A stretch of 13,410 nucleotides of DNA from CAVOBC01 sp963693635. Lineage in GTDB: Bacteria > Pseudomonadota > Gammaproteobacteria > Pseudomonadales > Azotimanducaceae. The translations under genes and the position numbers were made by a program. Below the pieces are notes generated by a model. That model was not told the origin of the DNA. It was given only the letters and a program-made list of their open reading frames with translations, and ran no database searches. Of this stretch, positions 1 to 6,786 are shown in pieces (the stretch's first letter is position 1; each line of letters starts with the position of its first letter). The stretch spans positions 1 through 13,410 of the forward strand of contig CAVOBC010000104.1 in assembly GCA_963693635.1 (NCBI GenBank), in the 5' to 3' direction.

Positions 1-3000
1 GGTTGCGATTCCGACTGGACAGGTGTTGAGGTGACACTTGCGCATCATGATGCAGCCGAGCGTAATGAGCGGCGCGGTCGCAAAGCCAAACTCTTCTGCA
101 CCGAGCAGCGTCGCAATGGCAACGTCTCGTCCGGTCTTGAGTTGGCCGTCGGTCTGCAAGTAGACCCGGGACCGCAGGTTGTTCATGACTAGGGTCTGGT
201 GCGTCTCGGCGATACCCAGTTCCCAGGGCAGGCCGGCGTGCTTGATGGATGTCAGCGGACTAGCCCCCGTGCCACCGTCATGGCCTGCGATGACGAGATG
301 ATCAGTCTTGGCCTTGGTAACACCAGCGGCGATGGTGCCGATACCGATCTCGGAAACCAGCTTGACGCTAATCCGCGCCGATGGATTGCTGTTCTTCAGA
401 TCATGAATGAGCTGGGCAATATCTTCGATTGAGTAGATGTCGTGGTGTGGGGGCGGGCTGATGAGACCCACGCCTGGTGTCGAATGGCGAATCCGGGCGA
501 TGTGGTCATCAACTTTCGGTCCGGGCAGTTCACCGCCTTCACCAGGCTTGGCGCCCTGGGCAATCTTGATCTGCAACTCATCGGCGTTCGCGAGATACCA
601 GATGGTGACGCCAAAGCGCCCTGATGCGACCTGCTTGATCGCCGAACGGCGGGACTTGCCGTCGGCGTCCGGGGTAAATCGGGCCGGGTCCTCGCCGCCT
701 TCGCCGGTGTTCGACTTGCCGCCCAGTTCGTTCATCGCTATCGCCAGGGTCTCGTGGCTCTCGGCCGAGATTGAGCCGAAGCTCATCGCGCCGGTGCAGA
801 ACCGTTTTACGATGTTCGCGGCGGGTTCAACCTCTTCGATTGGCACCGATTGGATATCCGCCTTGAAATCGAGGAGTCCGCGAAAGGTGGCTGCGCGCGT
901 CGTCTCTTCGTTGACGTGTTTTGAAAACGCCCAATACGCGTCCTGACTATTCGTGCGCGCGGCCGTTTGCAGATTGGCAATCGATGCCGGGTCCCACATG
1001 TGGGTGTCACCGCCGTGGCGCCAGTGGAAATCACCGGGGTTCGGCAGCACTGCGATCACATTATTCTGTCGCGGCGGATAGGCGAGCTGCTGACGCTTGC
1101 TCATCTCTGTGAGTAGTACCTCAAAGTCGACGCCTTCGACCCGGCTCGCGGTGCCGGCAAAGCAACGGTCAATGACGTCAGAGGCGAGGCCGACCGCCTC
1201 AAAGATTTGTGCCCCCTTGTACGATTGCAGGGTCGATATGCCCATCTTGGCCATGACCTTCAGAATGCCCTTGGCGACACCCTTGCGGTAGGCATCGACG
1301 ATAGCGTCCGGCGTTGCAAACTCGTCAGTGGGCAAAAGGCCGTCAAGACGAGCCTGCCATAACGCGTCGAATGCGAGATAAGGGTTGATTGCGTCAGCCC
1401 CAAAGCCGGTAAGCAGACAATGATGGTGCACTTCGCGTGCTTCACCGGTCTCGACAATGATCCCTATCTGGGTCCGTTCTTGCCTCGCGACCAGGTGATG
1501 GTGAACGGCGCCGCAAACGACAAGCGGGCTGATCGGCATGCGCTCGGCGCTGGCGTTGCGGTCCGAGAGCAAGATGAGCGAATAGCCGCCGGAAATTGCG
1601 TCGGCGGCTTCCGTGCAGATGCGGTCGAGCGCTGCGAGCAGATCGCTCTTGTTGCCATCGGCGACGAACGTGGTGTCGATCGTCCGTGTCCGCCAGCCGC
1701 GGTGGTCCATGCCCGCGAGCGAGGCAAGCTCGTCGTTGGACAGTATCGGATGTGGAATCGAGAGCCTGTGGGCGTGTGCCGCGGTTGTTTCCAGCAGGTT
1801 GCGCTCAGGTCCGATGAAACACTCGAGCGACATGACCACTTCTTCGCGAATCGAATCAATGGCCGGATTCGTCACCTGCGCAAACAACTGTTTGAAGTAG
1901 TCGTAGATCAGCCGGGACTTGTCCGAGAGGCATGCGAGGGCCGCATCGTTGCCCATTGAGCCGAGTGGATCCCGTGCTTCCGTAACGAGGGGCAGCAGCA
2001 TGAATTGCATCGTCTCGACGGTGTAACCGAATGCTTGCATGCGCTGGGTCAGGTTCGTCGGTTCGAACGCCGGGGGGTCAATAGAAGGTATATCGCCCAG
2101 CCTGACCTTTGACGTGTCCAGCCATTGCTGGTACGGCCGCTCGTTGGCGAACTCAGATTTGAGTTCGCTGTCAGGCACCATGCGGCCCTGCTCGAAGTCG
2201 ATCAGTAGCATGCGGCCTGGCTGCAAGCGCCCTTTTTCCTTGACGTTGGCCGGGTCGACCGCGAGTACGCCCACTTCGGACGCCATGATGACCTTGTCGT
2301 CGTGCGTGATGTAGTAGCGCGACGGTCGCAGGCCATTGCGATCGAGCACAGCGCCGATGTATTTGCCGTCCGTGAAGGCGATGGATGCGGGGCCGTCCCA
2401 GGGCTCCATTAGCGCTGAGTGGTACTCATAGAATGCGCGTTTCGCGGGGTCCATGGCGGGATTGGCCTGCCACGCCTCAGGAATCATCATCATGATGGCT
2501 TCCTGCAGGGTGCGACCGGACAGGAGCAAGAACTCAAGGACGTTGTCAAAGGTTCCGGAGTCCGAGCAATCGGGTTCGACGATTGGGAAGAGTTGATTCA
2601 CGTCCTCAAAGACGTCCGTTGCAACCTGGCCCTCGCGCGCCCGCATGAGGTTGACGTTGCCGCGCAGCGTGTTGATTTCGCCGTTGTGGCTCATGAAGCG
2701 GTTGGGCTGCGCGCGATCCCATGAGGGGAACGTGTTCGTGCTGAATCGGGAGTGCACCATTGCGAGATGGCTCTCGAAATCGCAATCTTTGAGATCTGTA
2801 AAAAACGGAAACAGTTGGCCCGGTGTCAGCATGCCCTTGTAGACGATGATGGTGCTCGACAAGCTGCAGGCGTACAACATCTCCGGATTGCTTAGCAGTT
2901 CGCCGCCGCGCAGTTCGTTCGTGAATCGCTTGCGCGCGGTATACAAGGCGCGGTCGAAGCTGCCGTCAATAGTGCCGGCGCTGACGAAGAGTTGTTCGAT

Positions 3001-3468
3001 GTGCGGCTTGGCGGCGAGCGCAGCCGGCCCAACATCCGCGCCCTCGGCATCGGTGGGAACGTCACGCCAACCCAGACACACCAGCCCGACGTCCCGGATG
3101 GTGCGCTCGATCGTGTCCTTGCACAGCGTCCGTTCGTCACGAGATGTCGGTAGAAAGATGTTACCGACGGCGTACCGACCGCGGGGAGGAAGCTCAAAGC
3201 CGCGGGCTGCCGCTACCTGACGTAGGAATTTATCAGGGAGGGCGGTCAGAATGCCGGCACCGTCACCGGTATTCTCCTCGAAGCCGCAGCCACCACGGTG
3301 ATCCATGTGGGAGTTGATCTGGTGAGCGTCGAGCAGAATCTGATGGCTTGCCGTGCCTTTGATGTTGGCGACGAAGCCAACGCCACAGGCGTCCTTCTCG
3401 AATTCGGGGTGATAGAGGCCAATCTGGCCAGGTCGCTTCGGGGTTGGGTTGATGTTGTTTTCAGTCAT
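1..3468 (-). CDS. gltB: Glutamate synthase large subunit (GOGAT alpha chain), 3' end cut by window edge
   Basis: This cytoplasmic iron-sulfur flavoprotein makes two glutamates from glutamine and 2-oxoglutarate. The frame is open for 1156 codons from ATG 3468 to the window edge; full-length GltB is roughly 1500 residues, so about a quarter is missing. In order: a 27-residue propeptide; Cys28 in EKDACGVGF, the class II glutaminase nucleophile exposed by processing; MSHNGEINTLRGN of the amidotransferase domain; a central domain with GFGADAINPYLAF near 690; the FMN/synthase domain with GAMSFGSIS near 890, KPGEGGELPG near 970 and PPPHHDIYSIEDI near 1003. It ends just after LGCIMMRKCHLNTCPVG, whose Cys1139, Cys1145 and Cys1150 have the C-x5-C-x4-C spacing of the 3Fe-4S site. 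No frameshift was seen at the points checked. The start has only a weak Shine-Dalgarno, but the propeptide length supports it. gltD would be expected beyond the left edge. A ferredoxin-type GOGAT would look similar here. Confidence 0.97.
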   Translation of the reverse strand, partial: MTENNINPTPKRPGQIGLYHPEFEKDACGVGFVANIKGTASHQILLDAHQINSHMDHRGGCGFEENTGDGAGILTALPDKFLRQVAAARGFELPPRGRYAVGNIFLPTSRDERTLCKDTIERTIRDVGLVCLGWRDVPTDAEGADVGPAALAAKPHIEQLFVSAGTIDGSFDRALYTARKRFTNELRGGELLSNPEMLYACSLSSTIIVYKGMLTPGQLFPFFTDLKDCDFESHLAMVHSRFSTNTFPSWDRAQPNRFMSHNGEINTLRGNVNLMRAREGQVATDVFEDVNQLFPIVEPDCSDSGTFDNVLEFLLLSGRTLQEAIMMMIPEAWQANPAMDPAKRAFYEYHSALMEPWDGPASIAFTDGKYIGAVLDRNGLRPSRYYITHDDKVIMASEVGVLAVDPANVKEKGRLQPGRMLLIDFEQGRMVPDSELKSEFANERPYQQWLDTSKVRLGDIPSIDPPAFEPTNLTQRMQAFGYTVETMQFMLLPLVTEARDPLGSMGNDAALACLSDKSRLIYDYFKQLFAQVTNPAIDSIREEVVMSLECFIGPERNLLETTAAHAHRLSIPHPILSNDELASLAGMDHRGWRTRTIDTTFVADGNKSDLLAALDRICTEAADAISGGYSLILLSDRNASAERMPISPLVVCGAVHHHLVARQERTQIGIIVETGEAREVHHHCLLTGFGADAINPYLAFDALWQARLDGLLPTDEFATPDAIVDAYRKGVAKGILKVMAKMGISTLQSYKGAQIFEAVGLASDVIDRCFAGTASRVEGVDFEVLLTEMSKRQQLAYPPRQNNVIAVLPNPGDFHWRHGGDTHMWDPASIANLQTAARTNSQDAYWAFSKHVNEETTRAATFRGLLDFKADIQSVPIEEVEPAANIVKRFCTGAMSFGSISAESHETLAIAMNELGGKSNTGEGGEDPARFTPDADGKSRRSAIKQVASGRFGVTIWYLANADELQIKIAQGAKPGEGGELPGPKVDDHIARIRHSTPGVGLISPPPHHDIYSIEDIAQLIHDLKNSNPSARISVKLVSEIGIGTIAAGVTKAKTDHLVIAGHDGGTGASPLTSIKHAGLPWELGIAETHQTLVMNNLRSRVYLQTDGQLKTGRDVAIATLLGAEEFGFATAPLITLGCIMMRKCHLNTCPVGIAT

Positions 3469-3520
3469 CTTGAAAATGGTCTGCCCTGAGGACTCGAGTC
3501 TTGCCGCTCTCGGCATCCGG

Positions 3521-3536
3521 ACGCAGTTGTCTGCGT
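3521..3536 (-). other. Small hairpin in the predicted gltB leader
   Basis: A perfect 6-bp stem (ACGCAG / CTGCGT) encloses a 4-nt loop, about 50 nt upstream of the gltB start and inside the transcript expected from the promoter at 3565-3592. A 10-bp perfect palindrome, GACTCGAGTC, lies nearby at 3491-3500. There is no U-run on the gltB strand, so it is not an intrinsic terminator for that gene. A role in leader stability or translation is only inference. Confidence 0.35.
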
Positions 3537-3564
3537 TTTCGGTCCATGCCCCAGCGGGCGGCAC

Positions 3565-3592
3565 ACAATACCATCCGCGACGTATAAGTCAA
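3565..3592 (-). promoter_or_regulatory. Candidate sigma70 promoter for gltB
   Basis: Read on the - strand: a -35 box TTGACT (3592-3587), a 16-nt spacer and a -10 box TATTGT (3570-3565), preceded by TGG, giving an extended -10. Transcription would begin near 3558, leaving a leader of about 90 nt before ATG 3468. The -35 matches consensus at 5 of 6 positions and the -10 at 4 of 6. The position, direction and TG extension support it; it remains a sequence-match prediction. Confidence 0.55.
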
Positions 3593-3617
3593 GGAATCTG
3601 GACGTCGTGCTGACTTG

Positions 3618-3630
3618 TATCTTATTGATT
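3618..3630 (-). promoter_or_regulatory. IHF-like site in AT-rich island upstream of gltB
   Basis: On the - strand this reads AATCAATAAGATA, matching the IHF consensus WATCAA-N4-TTR at 8 of 9 defined positions. It sits in an AT-rich island (about 3611-3660) inside otherwise GC-rich DNA, some 26 bp upstream of the predicted gltB -35 box. It overlaps the inverted repeat TTATT-GATT-AATAA (3622-3635). In E. coli the gltBDF promoter is controlled by IHF and Lrp, which makes the placement plausible. The island could instead be an UP element or an Lrp site. Confidence 0.35.
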
Positions 3631-3668
3631 AATAAAGATAAATGAATTCGCATGAATGTAGGTTGGCC

Positions 3669-3690
3669 CCCGGTGCTGGCAGTCACCGGG
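3669..3690. other. Perfect 7-bp inverted repeat between gltB and mdh
   Basis: The arms CCCGGTG and CACCGGG flank an 8-nt loop in the divergent intergenic region. No T-run follows on either strand, so it is not a classic terminator. It lies upstream of both predicted promoters, so an operator site is as likely as an RNA structure. The rest of 3469-3889 holds the promoters listed and no convincing small gene. Confidence 0.3.
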
Positions 3691-3808
3691 TCGACGGGGT
3701 GGGGCCGCTCGCGCGGCGAGGTTTGCCGACGTTGGCGATTCTCATCGACTGCGTGCAGATGAGAGACGGTGTCGCGGCAGCGCCTAGGTCCCGCCGCCCG
3801 GCGGGCGC

Positions 3809-3817
3809 TGCTATAAT
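3809..3817 (+). promoter_or_regulatory. Extended -10 promoter for mdh
   Basis: The sequence TGCTATAAT is a perfect extended -10 element (TGn followed by consensus TATAAT). It lies about 72 nt upstream of the mdh start, giving a predicted transcription start near 3824 and a leader of about 65 nt. No good -35 hexamer is present at the expected spacing, which extended -10 promoters tolerate. The full-consensus box in GC-rich DNA makes chance less likely. Confidence 0.65.
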
Positions 3818-3889
3818 CGGCGCCCTCGAAATATCCCCAGACCACACCACTACCTGGCTCACCGGGTAGGCTATAAAGGAACCACCCTC

Positions 3890-4870
3890 ATGAAAGATCC
3901 GGTAAGGGTTGCTGTCACAGGCGCAGCGGGCCAGATCAGTTATTCACTCCTGTTCAGGATCGCGTCCGGCCAGATGCTGGGCCCGGATCAACCCGTCATC
4001 CTGCAGTTGCTGGAGATTCCACCCGCCATGGAAGCCTTGTCGGGTGTCGTCATGGAACTGGACGACTGCGCATTTCCGTTGGTCGCTGGCATCGTGACCA
4101 GCGACCAACCGGATGTCGCGTTCAAGGGTGTCGACTACGCCCTTTTGGTCGGTTCGCGACCCCGGGGTCCGGGCATGGAGCGCAAAGATCTACTCAAGGC
4201 CAACGCAGCGATCTTCTCGGTGCAGGGCAAGTCGCTCAATGACAACGCCGCGCCGGGCGTGAGAATTCTGGTTGTGGGCAATCCCGCGAATACGAACTGC
4301 CTGATTGCGCAACGTAACGCTCCTGGTATTCCGTCATCTCAGTTCACGGCGATGACCCGGCTCGACCACAATCGAGCGGTCGCACAGCTGGCTCAGAAAG
4401 TTGGCGTGCACACGACGGACGTGACAGGCCTTGCGATCTGGGGAAATCACTCGGCCACCCAGTATCCGGACATTCATCACGCGACCGTTGCGGGCCAAGC
4501 GGCGATCGACAAGGTTGACCGGACGTGGATTACCGATGAGTTCATTCCCACGGTGCAACAGCGCGGCGCAGCGATCATTCAGGCCCGTGGCCTTTCGAGC
4601 GCAGCGTCGGCCGCCAACGCGGCGACTGAACACATGCGCGATTGGGCCGCCGGCACGAACGGCACTGTGGTGAGCATGGGTGTCTATGCCGACGGCAGTT
4701 ATGGGGTTGAGGCGGGGTTGATCTACTCGTTTCCGTGCACCTGTGAGGGTGGCGAGTGGTCGATCGTCAAAGGTCTTGAGATCTCTGCCTTTAGCCAGGA
4801 ACGCATGACGACGACAGAAACCGAGTTGCGCGAGGAGCGCGACGCGGTCAGTGATCTTCTGCCGTCCTGA
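3890..4870 (+). CDS. mdh: Malate dehydrogenase (NAD-dependent, type 2)
   Basis: This TCA-cycle enzyme interconverts malate and oxaloacetate with NAD(H) in the cytoplasm. The 326-residue length is typical of the family. Visible motifs are the Rossmann loop TGAAGQI (10-16), the mobile substrate loop GSRPRGPGMERKDLL with Arg92 and Arg98, GNPANTN (130-136) with Asn131, MTRLDHNRA (155-163) with Asp159 and Arg162, and IWGNHSATQYPD (183-194) with catalytic His187. This is the type-2 pattern shared with Thermus, Burkholderia and many proteobacteria rather than the shorter E. coli type. The start is fixed by AAAGGA at 3875-3880, 9 nt before ATG. It appears monocistronic: a promoter candidate lies about 70 nt upstream, gltB is divergent on the left and a convergent gene follows beyond a repeat array. 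All key residues are present. Confidence 0.97.
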   Translation: MKDPVRVAVTGAAGQISYSLLFRIASGQMLGPDQPVILQLLEIPPAMEALSGVVMELDDCAFPLVAGIVTSDQPDVAFKGVDYALLVGSRPRGPGMERKDLLKANAAIFSVQGKSLNDNAAPGVRILVVGNPANTNCLIAQRNAPGIPSSQFTAMTRLDHNRAVAQLAQKVGVHTTDVTGLAIWGNHSATQYPDIHHATVAGQAAIDKVDRTWITDEFIPTVQQRGAAIIQARGLSSAASAANAATEHMRDWAAGTNGTVVSMGVYADGSYGVEAGLIYSFPCTCEGGEWSIVKGLEISAFSQERMTTTETELREERDAVSDLLPS

Positions 4871-4911
4871 GCCGCCAGTTGCTGAAAAGTCGCCGGTCGC
4901 TGAAGGGTTGT

Positions 4912-4935
4912 AGAAAGGGGGCCACAGTCCTTTCT
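4912..4935. repeat. Degenerate half-unit preceding the 71-bp tandem array
   Basis: The arms AGAAAGG (4912-4918) and CCTTTCT (4929-4935) form a 7-bp stem around a 10-nt loop. The hairpin, followed by TCGTCGAGA as in the true units, looks like a diverged copy of the second hairpin of the 71-bp repeat. It overlaps the first 3 nt of the full array. This suggests the array once extended further left or was built from this seed. It starts about 40 nt after the mdh stop. Confidence 0.6.
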
Positions 4936-5151
4936 CGTCGAGACAGCCCTGAGCGCCACCGGACTAGTCCGGTGGGGGAGAGCGCGAGAGGGGACGTAGC
5001 CCCTCTCGTCGAGAGAGCCCTGAGCGCCACCGGACTAGTCCGGTGGGGGAGAGCGCGAGAGGGGACGTAGCCCCTCTCGTCGAGAGAACGCTGAGCGCCA
5101 CCGGACTAGTCCGGTGGGGGAGAGCGCGAGAGGGGACGTAGCCCCTCTCGT
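4933..5151. repeat. Tandem array of three 71-bp double-hairpin repeats
   Basis: Three consecutive 71-bp units (4933-5003, 5004-5074, 5075-5145) plus a 6-nt remainder. Each holds hairpin A, a 20-bp perfect palindrome CCACCGGACTAGTCCGGTGG (4956-4975, 5027-5046, 5098-5117). Each also holds hairpin B, a 9-bp stem CGAGAGGGG / CCCCTCTCG with loop ACGTAG (first copy 4985-5008, which runs 5 nt into the next unit). The units differ at only three positions, all in the connector before hairpin A (4944, 5088, 5090); the hairpins are identical. The array fills the gap between the convergent ends of mdh and the cupin gene. Because 71 is not a multiple of 3, the reading frame changes each unit and no peptide repeat is maintained, which argues against coding. 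No T-run follows hairpin B on the + strand; TATAAAAAAG does. It may be a REP/BIME-like element or a multi-hairpin transcription barrier. Confidence 0.95.
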
Positions 5152-5168
5152 ATAAAAAAGCCGTCGCG

Positions 5169-6506
5169 CTAATGTGGAATCGCGATTAGAGCGGTGTTCT
5201 TCCCGGTATTGCCGACGAGCGTCAATGCCGGGCAGCAAGCCGGTACCCAGCGTGCGCATTCGGGCAGAAGGTGTCCCTGCCCCAATGTGATGTCGCCTTC
5301 GACGCCCATCGCGAGATAGTAGTGCGGGTAATCCAGCGTTAGCCAGGCGTCCTTCGCGAGTGTGACCCGATGGACGTGGAAGTGCTCAAAGTTTGCGATC
5401 TCGTCGATCCGCACGCCCCATTCGTCCTGGATGACGGCTGTCCTTTGCGCTGGCGTATCGAGGCGTATCCGGTCGATTGCACGTTCTGTGTCCCAGCCCA
5501 CCTGGGTCAATACCTGCTGGTTGAATGACAGGATGTAGCGCTCGTAATGCGGACTCTGGAACTCAACGACGCTGACCCCATGCTGCAGCGCGTGAGGAAC
5601 GAGCGGCGGCACGGTCACGGTGTCACCGACCTCCAGCGTGTGGCGATGTGAGAAGGCTTCCATCGTGTGCCGGGCTGATTCTTCGTCCTCGAGCAGTTGC
5701 TGTGGCAGTTCGCGCAGCCAGTTCTCGATGGTCGATGGCGGGAGCTCGATGCCAGACCCGATCTGCTCTGATGATCTGCGGGCGTCGATCTGCTCATCGA
5801 TCGTGTCCCGCACCCGCTGATAGGCGACAACCGCCTGGAGATATGCGCGTCGAAACTCATCAGGGCTGCCGGCTGTGGCCACGCGTTCGGGATCAAAGCC
5901 GAGTCGCACCTCGCCCTTGCCATCCGGCCAGCAGGGCGCGACGCCCGTCACGACATAGACCTCTGCCTTTTCCTCATGCGCCTCGAAGTACAGGTCACCA
6001 AGCGTTGCGTGGGCATGCGGTTCGAGCATCTTGAGCAGAATAGGTGCCGGGTCCGGCGCTGACCCGAGTGCCCGTGGCGCGAAAGACAGCAGCCAGGGCA
6101 ATGGCGTTCCAGCCACGTCGCAGACGCCGCGCGCTTCGATGCCGGTGAACCAGCGCTCGCGGCCCCAGGGTTTGGCGACATGAACTTCACCCAATGCAAG
6201 CGGGTCCTTCAGGTGGTGCACTGGCAGATCGAGCCGCGTGCTCACCCCGCCGAGTAGATCGCTTGGGATGTCGCCGACGTCGTTGATAGTGCGTACGAGC
6301 GCCGAACTATCGTCTGTGATGACAGCCGAGATCTGACCGCTGGTGTCGACCCGCGCAAGCGCGCTCAGGCTAATTTCGAGAACCTTCGACCATGGTTGCG
6401 GCAACTGCCAGACGAGTGTGAAGAACTGTTCCTGAAAGAGTTCGCGCTTCGCGGCAATGGCGGCCTCGGGGGAGACGACGCGGCCGAGGTCAATGGGCGC
6501 AGACAT
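5169..6506 (-). CDS. Cupin-superfamily protein resembling type I phosphomannose isomerase
   Basis: A 445-residue soluble protein of uncertain substrate. Features recalling type I mannose-6-phosphate isomerases are KPWGRERWF (112-120), a first metal-cupin stretch LEPHAHATLGDLYFEAHEEKAEVYVV split around 161-186 (His164, His166 and Glu178 or Glu182 as candidate metal ligands), and VTVPPLVPHAL (296-306) with His305, like the VPAGTPHA segment of PMIs. HYERYILSFNQQ follows at 320-331. A second cupin-like region lies near 370-445 (HFHVHRVTL). Between the motifs is a charged helical segment (about 215-280). The start is supported by AGAGGGAG 4-5 nt before ATG. There is no signal peptide and no sugar-metabolism neighbour, so the reaction cannot be deduced from context. 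Fold assignment is fairly secure; enzymatic identity is not, and a non-catalytic or different aldose isomerase is possible. Confidence 0.75.
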   Translation of the reverse strand: MSAPIDLGRVVSPEAAIAAKRELFQEQFFTLVWQLPQPWSKVLEISLSALARVDTSGQISAVITDDSSALVRTINDVGDIPSDLLGGVSTRLDLPVHHLKDPLALGEVHVAKPWGRERWFTGIEARGVCDVAGTPLPWLLSFAPRALGSAPDPAPILLKMLEPHAHATLGDLYFEAHEEKAEVYVVTGVAPCWPDGKGEVRLGFDPERVATAGSPDEFRRAYLQAVVAYQRVRDTIDEQIDARRSSEQIGSGIELPPSTIENWLRELPQQLLEDEESARHTMEAFSHRHTLEVGDTVTVPPLVPHALQHGVSVVEFQSPHYERYILSFNQQVLTQVGWDTERAIDRIRLDTPAQRTAVIQDEWGVRIDEIANFEHFHVHRVTLAKDAWLTLDYPHYYLAMGVEGDITLGQGHLLPECARWVPACCPALTLVGNTGKNTALIAIPH

Positions 6507-6526
6507 CCGGACTCCCTCTGGCAGGT

Positions 6527-6559
6527 TGCAGAAAAAGTGCGCTTTTTCTGCACTTTTTC
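6527..6559. repeat. Two overlapping, mutually exclusive inverted repeats
   Basis: Stem 1 pairs TGCAGAAAAAG (6527-6537) with CTTTTTCTGCA (6542-6552) around loop TGCG: 11 bp, perfect. Stem 2 pairs GAAAAAGTGC (6531-6540) with GCACTTTTTC (6550-6559) around a 9-nt loop: 10 bp, perfect. The arms share bases, so only one can form at a time. The element lies 21-53 bp upstream of the cupin gene start (its leader or promoter) and about 230 bp before the divergent ada-alkA gene. It could be an operator, a leader switch or a terminator-like structure. The rest of 6507-6786 shows no gene. Confidence 0.85.
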
Positions 6560-6786
6560 CTGGTTAAGCGTTCAGGGTCGTAGGCGGGAACTGTTGACCC
6601 CTGGCGCGAACGGAGTCCGCGCTACCCGGCATGAATAGAAGGGAGGGCCGTTCTCGTAGCAGGCACCATGATACCCGTTGGCTTGCCCATCGGGGAGTAC
6701 GTCGAATGAATGGGTGACGAGGTTCGATTCTGGCTGGCCGGTGTGCTGGATGTCCTCTAGCATGGCCGGACCTGCATGGAATCGGA

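Noticed and set aside
437..946. 169-codon + strand frame inside gltB
   Set aside because: It is antisense to the conserved FMN-domain sequence of gltB and has no recognisable features.
3465..3845. A 126-codon reading frame on the - strand between gltB and mdh
   Set aside because: It spans the predicted gltB promoter, runs into the gltB start in another frame, has no recognisable domain and an Arg/Ser/Thr-rich composition typical of chance translation.
4933..5151. CRISPR array
   Set aside because: There are no variable spacers: the whole 71-bp unit is repeated and the connectors are nearly identical. No cas genes are nearby.
4848..5259. Several reading frames of 60-78 codons across the 71-bp repeats on both strands
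   Set aside because: The repeat length is not a multiple of 3, the frames are disrupted from unit to unit, and similar peptide pieces recur only because the DNA repeats.
6711..6745. tRNA-like T-loop GGTTCGATTC upstream of ada-alkA
   Set aside because: The flanking bases do not form a T-stem, and no acceptor, D or anticodon arms can be found.
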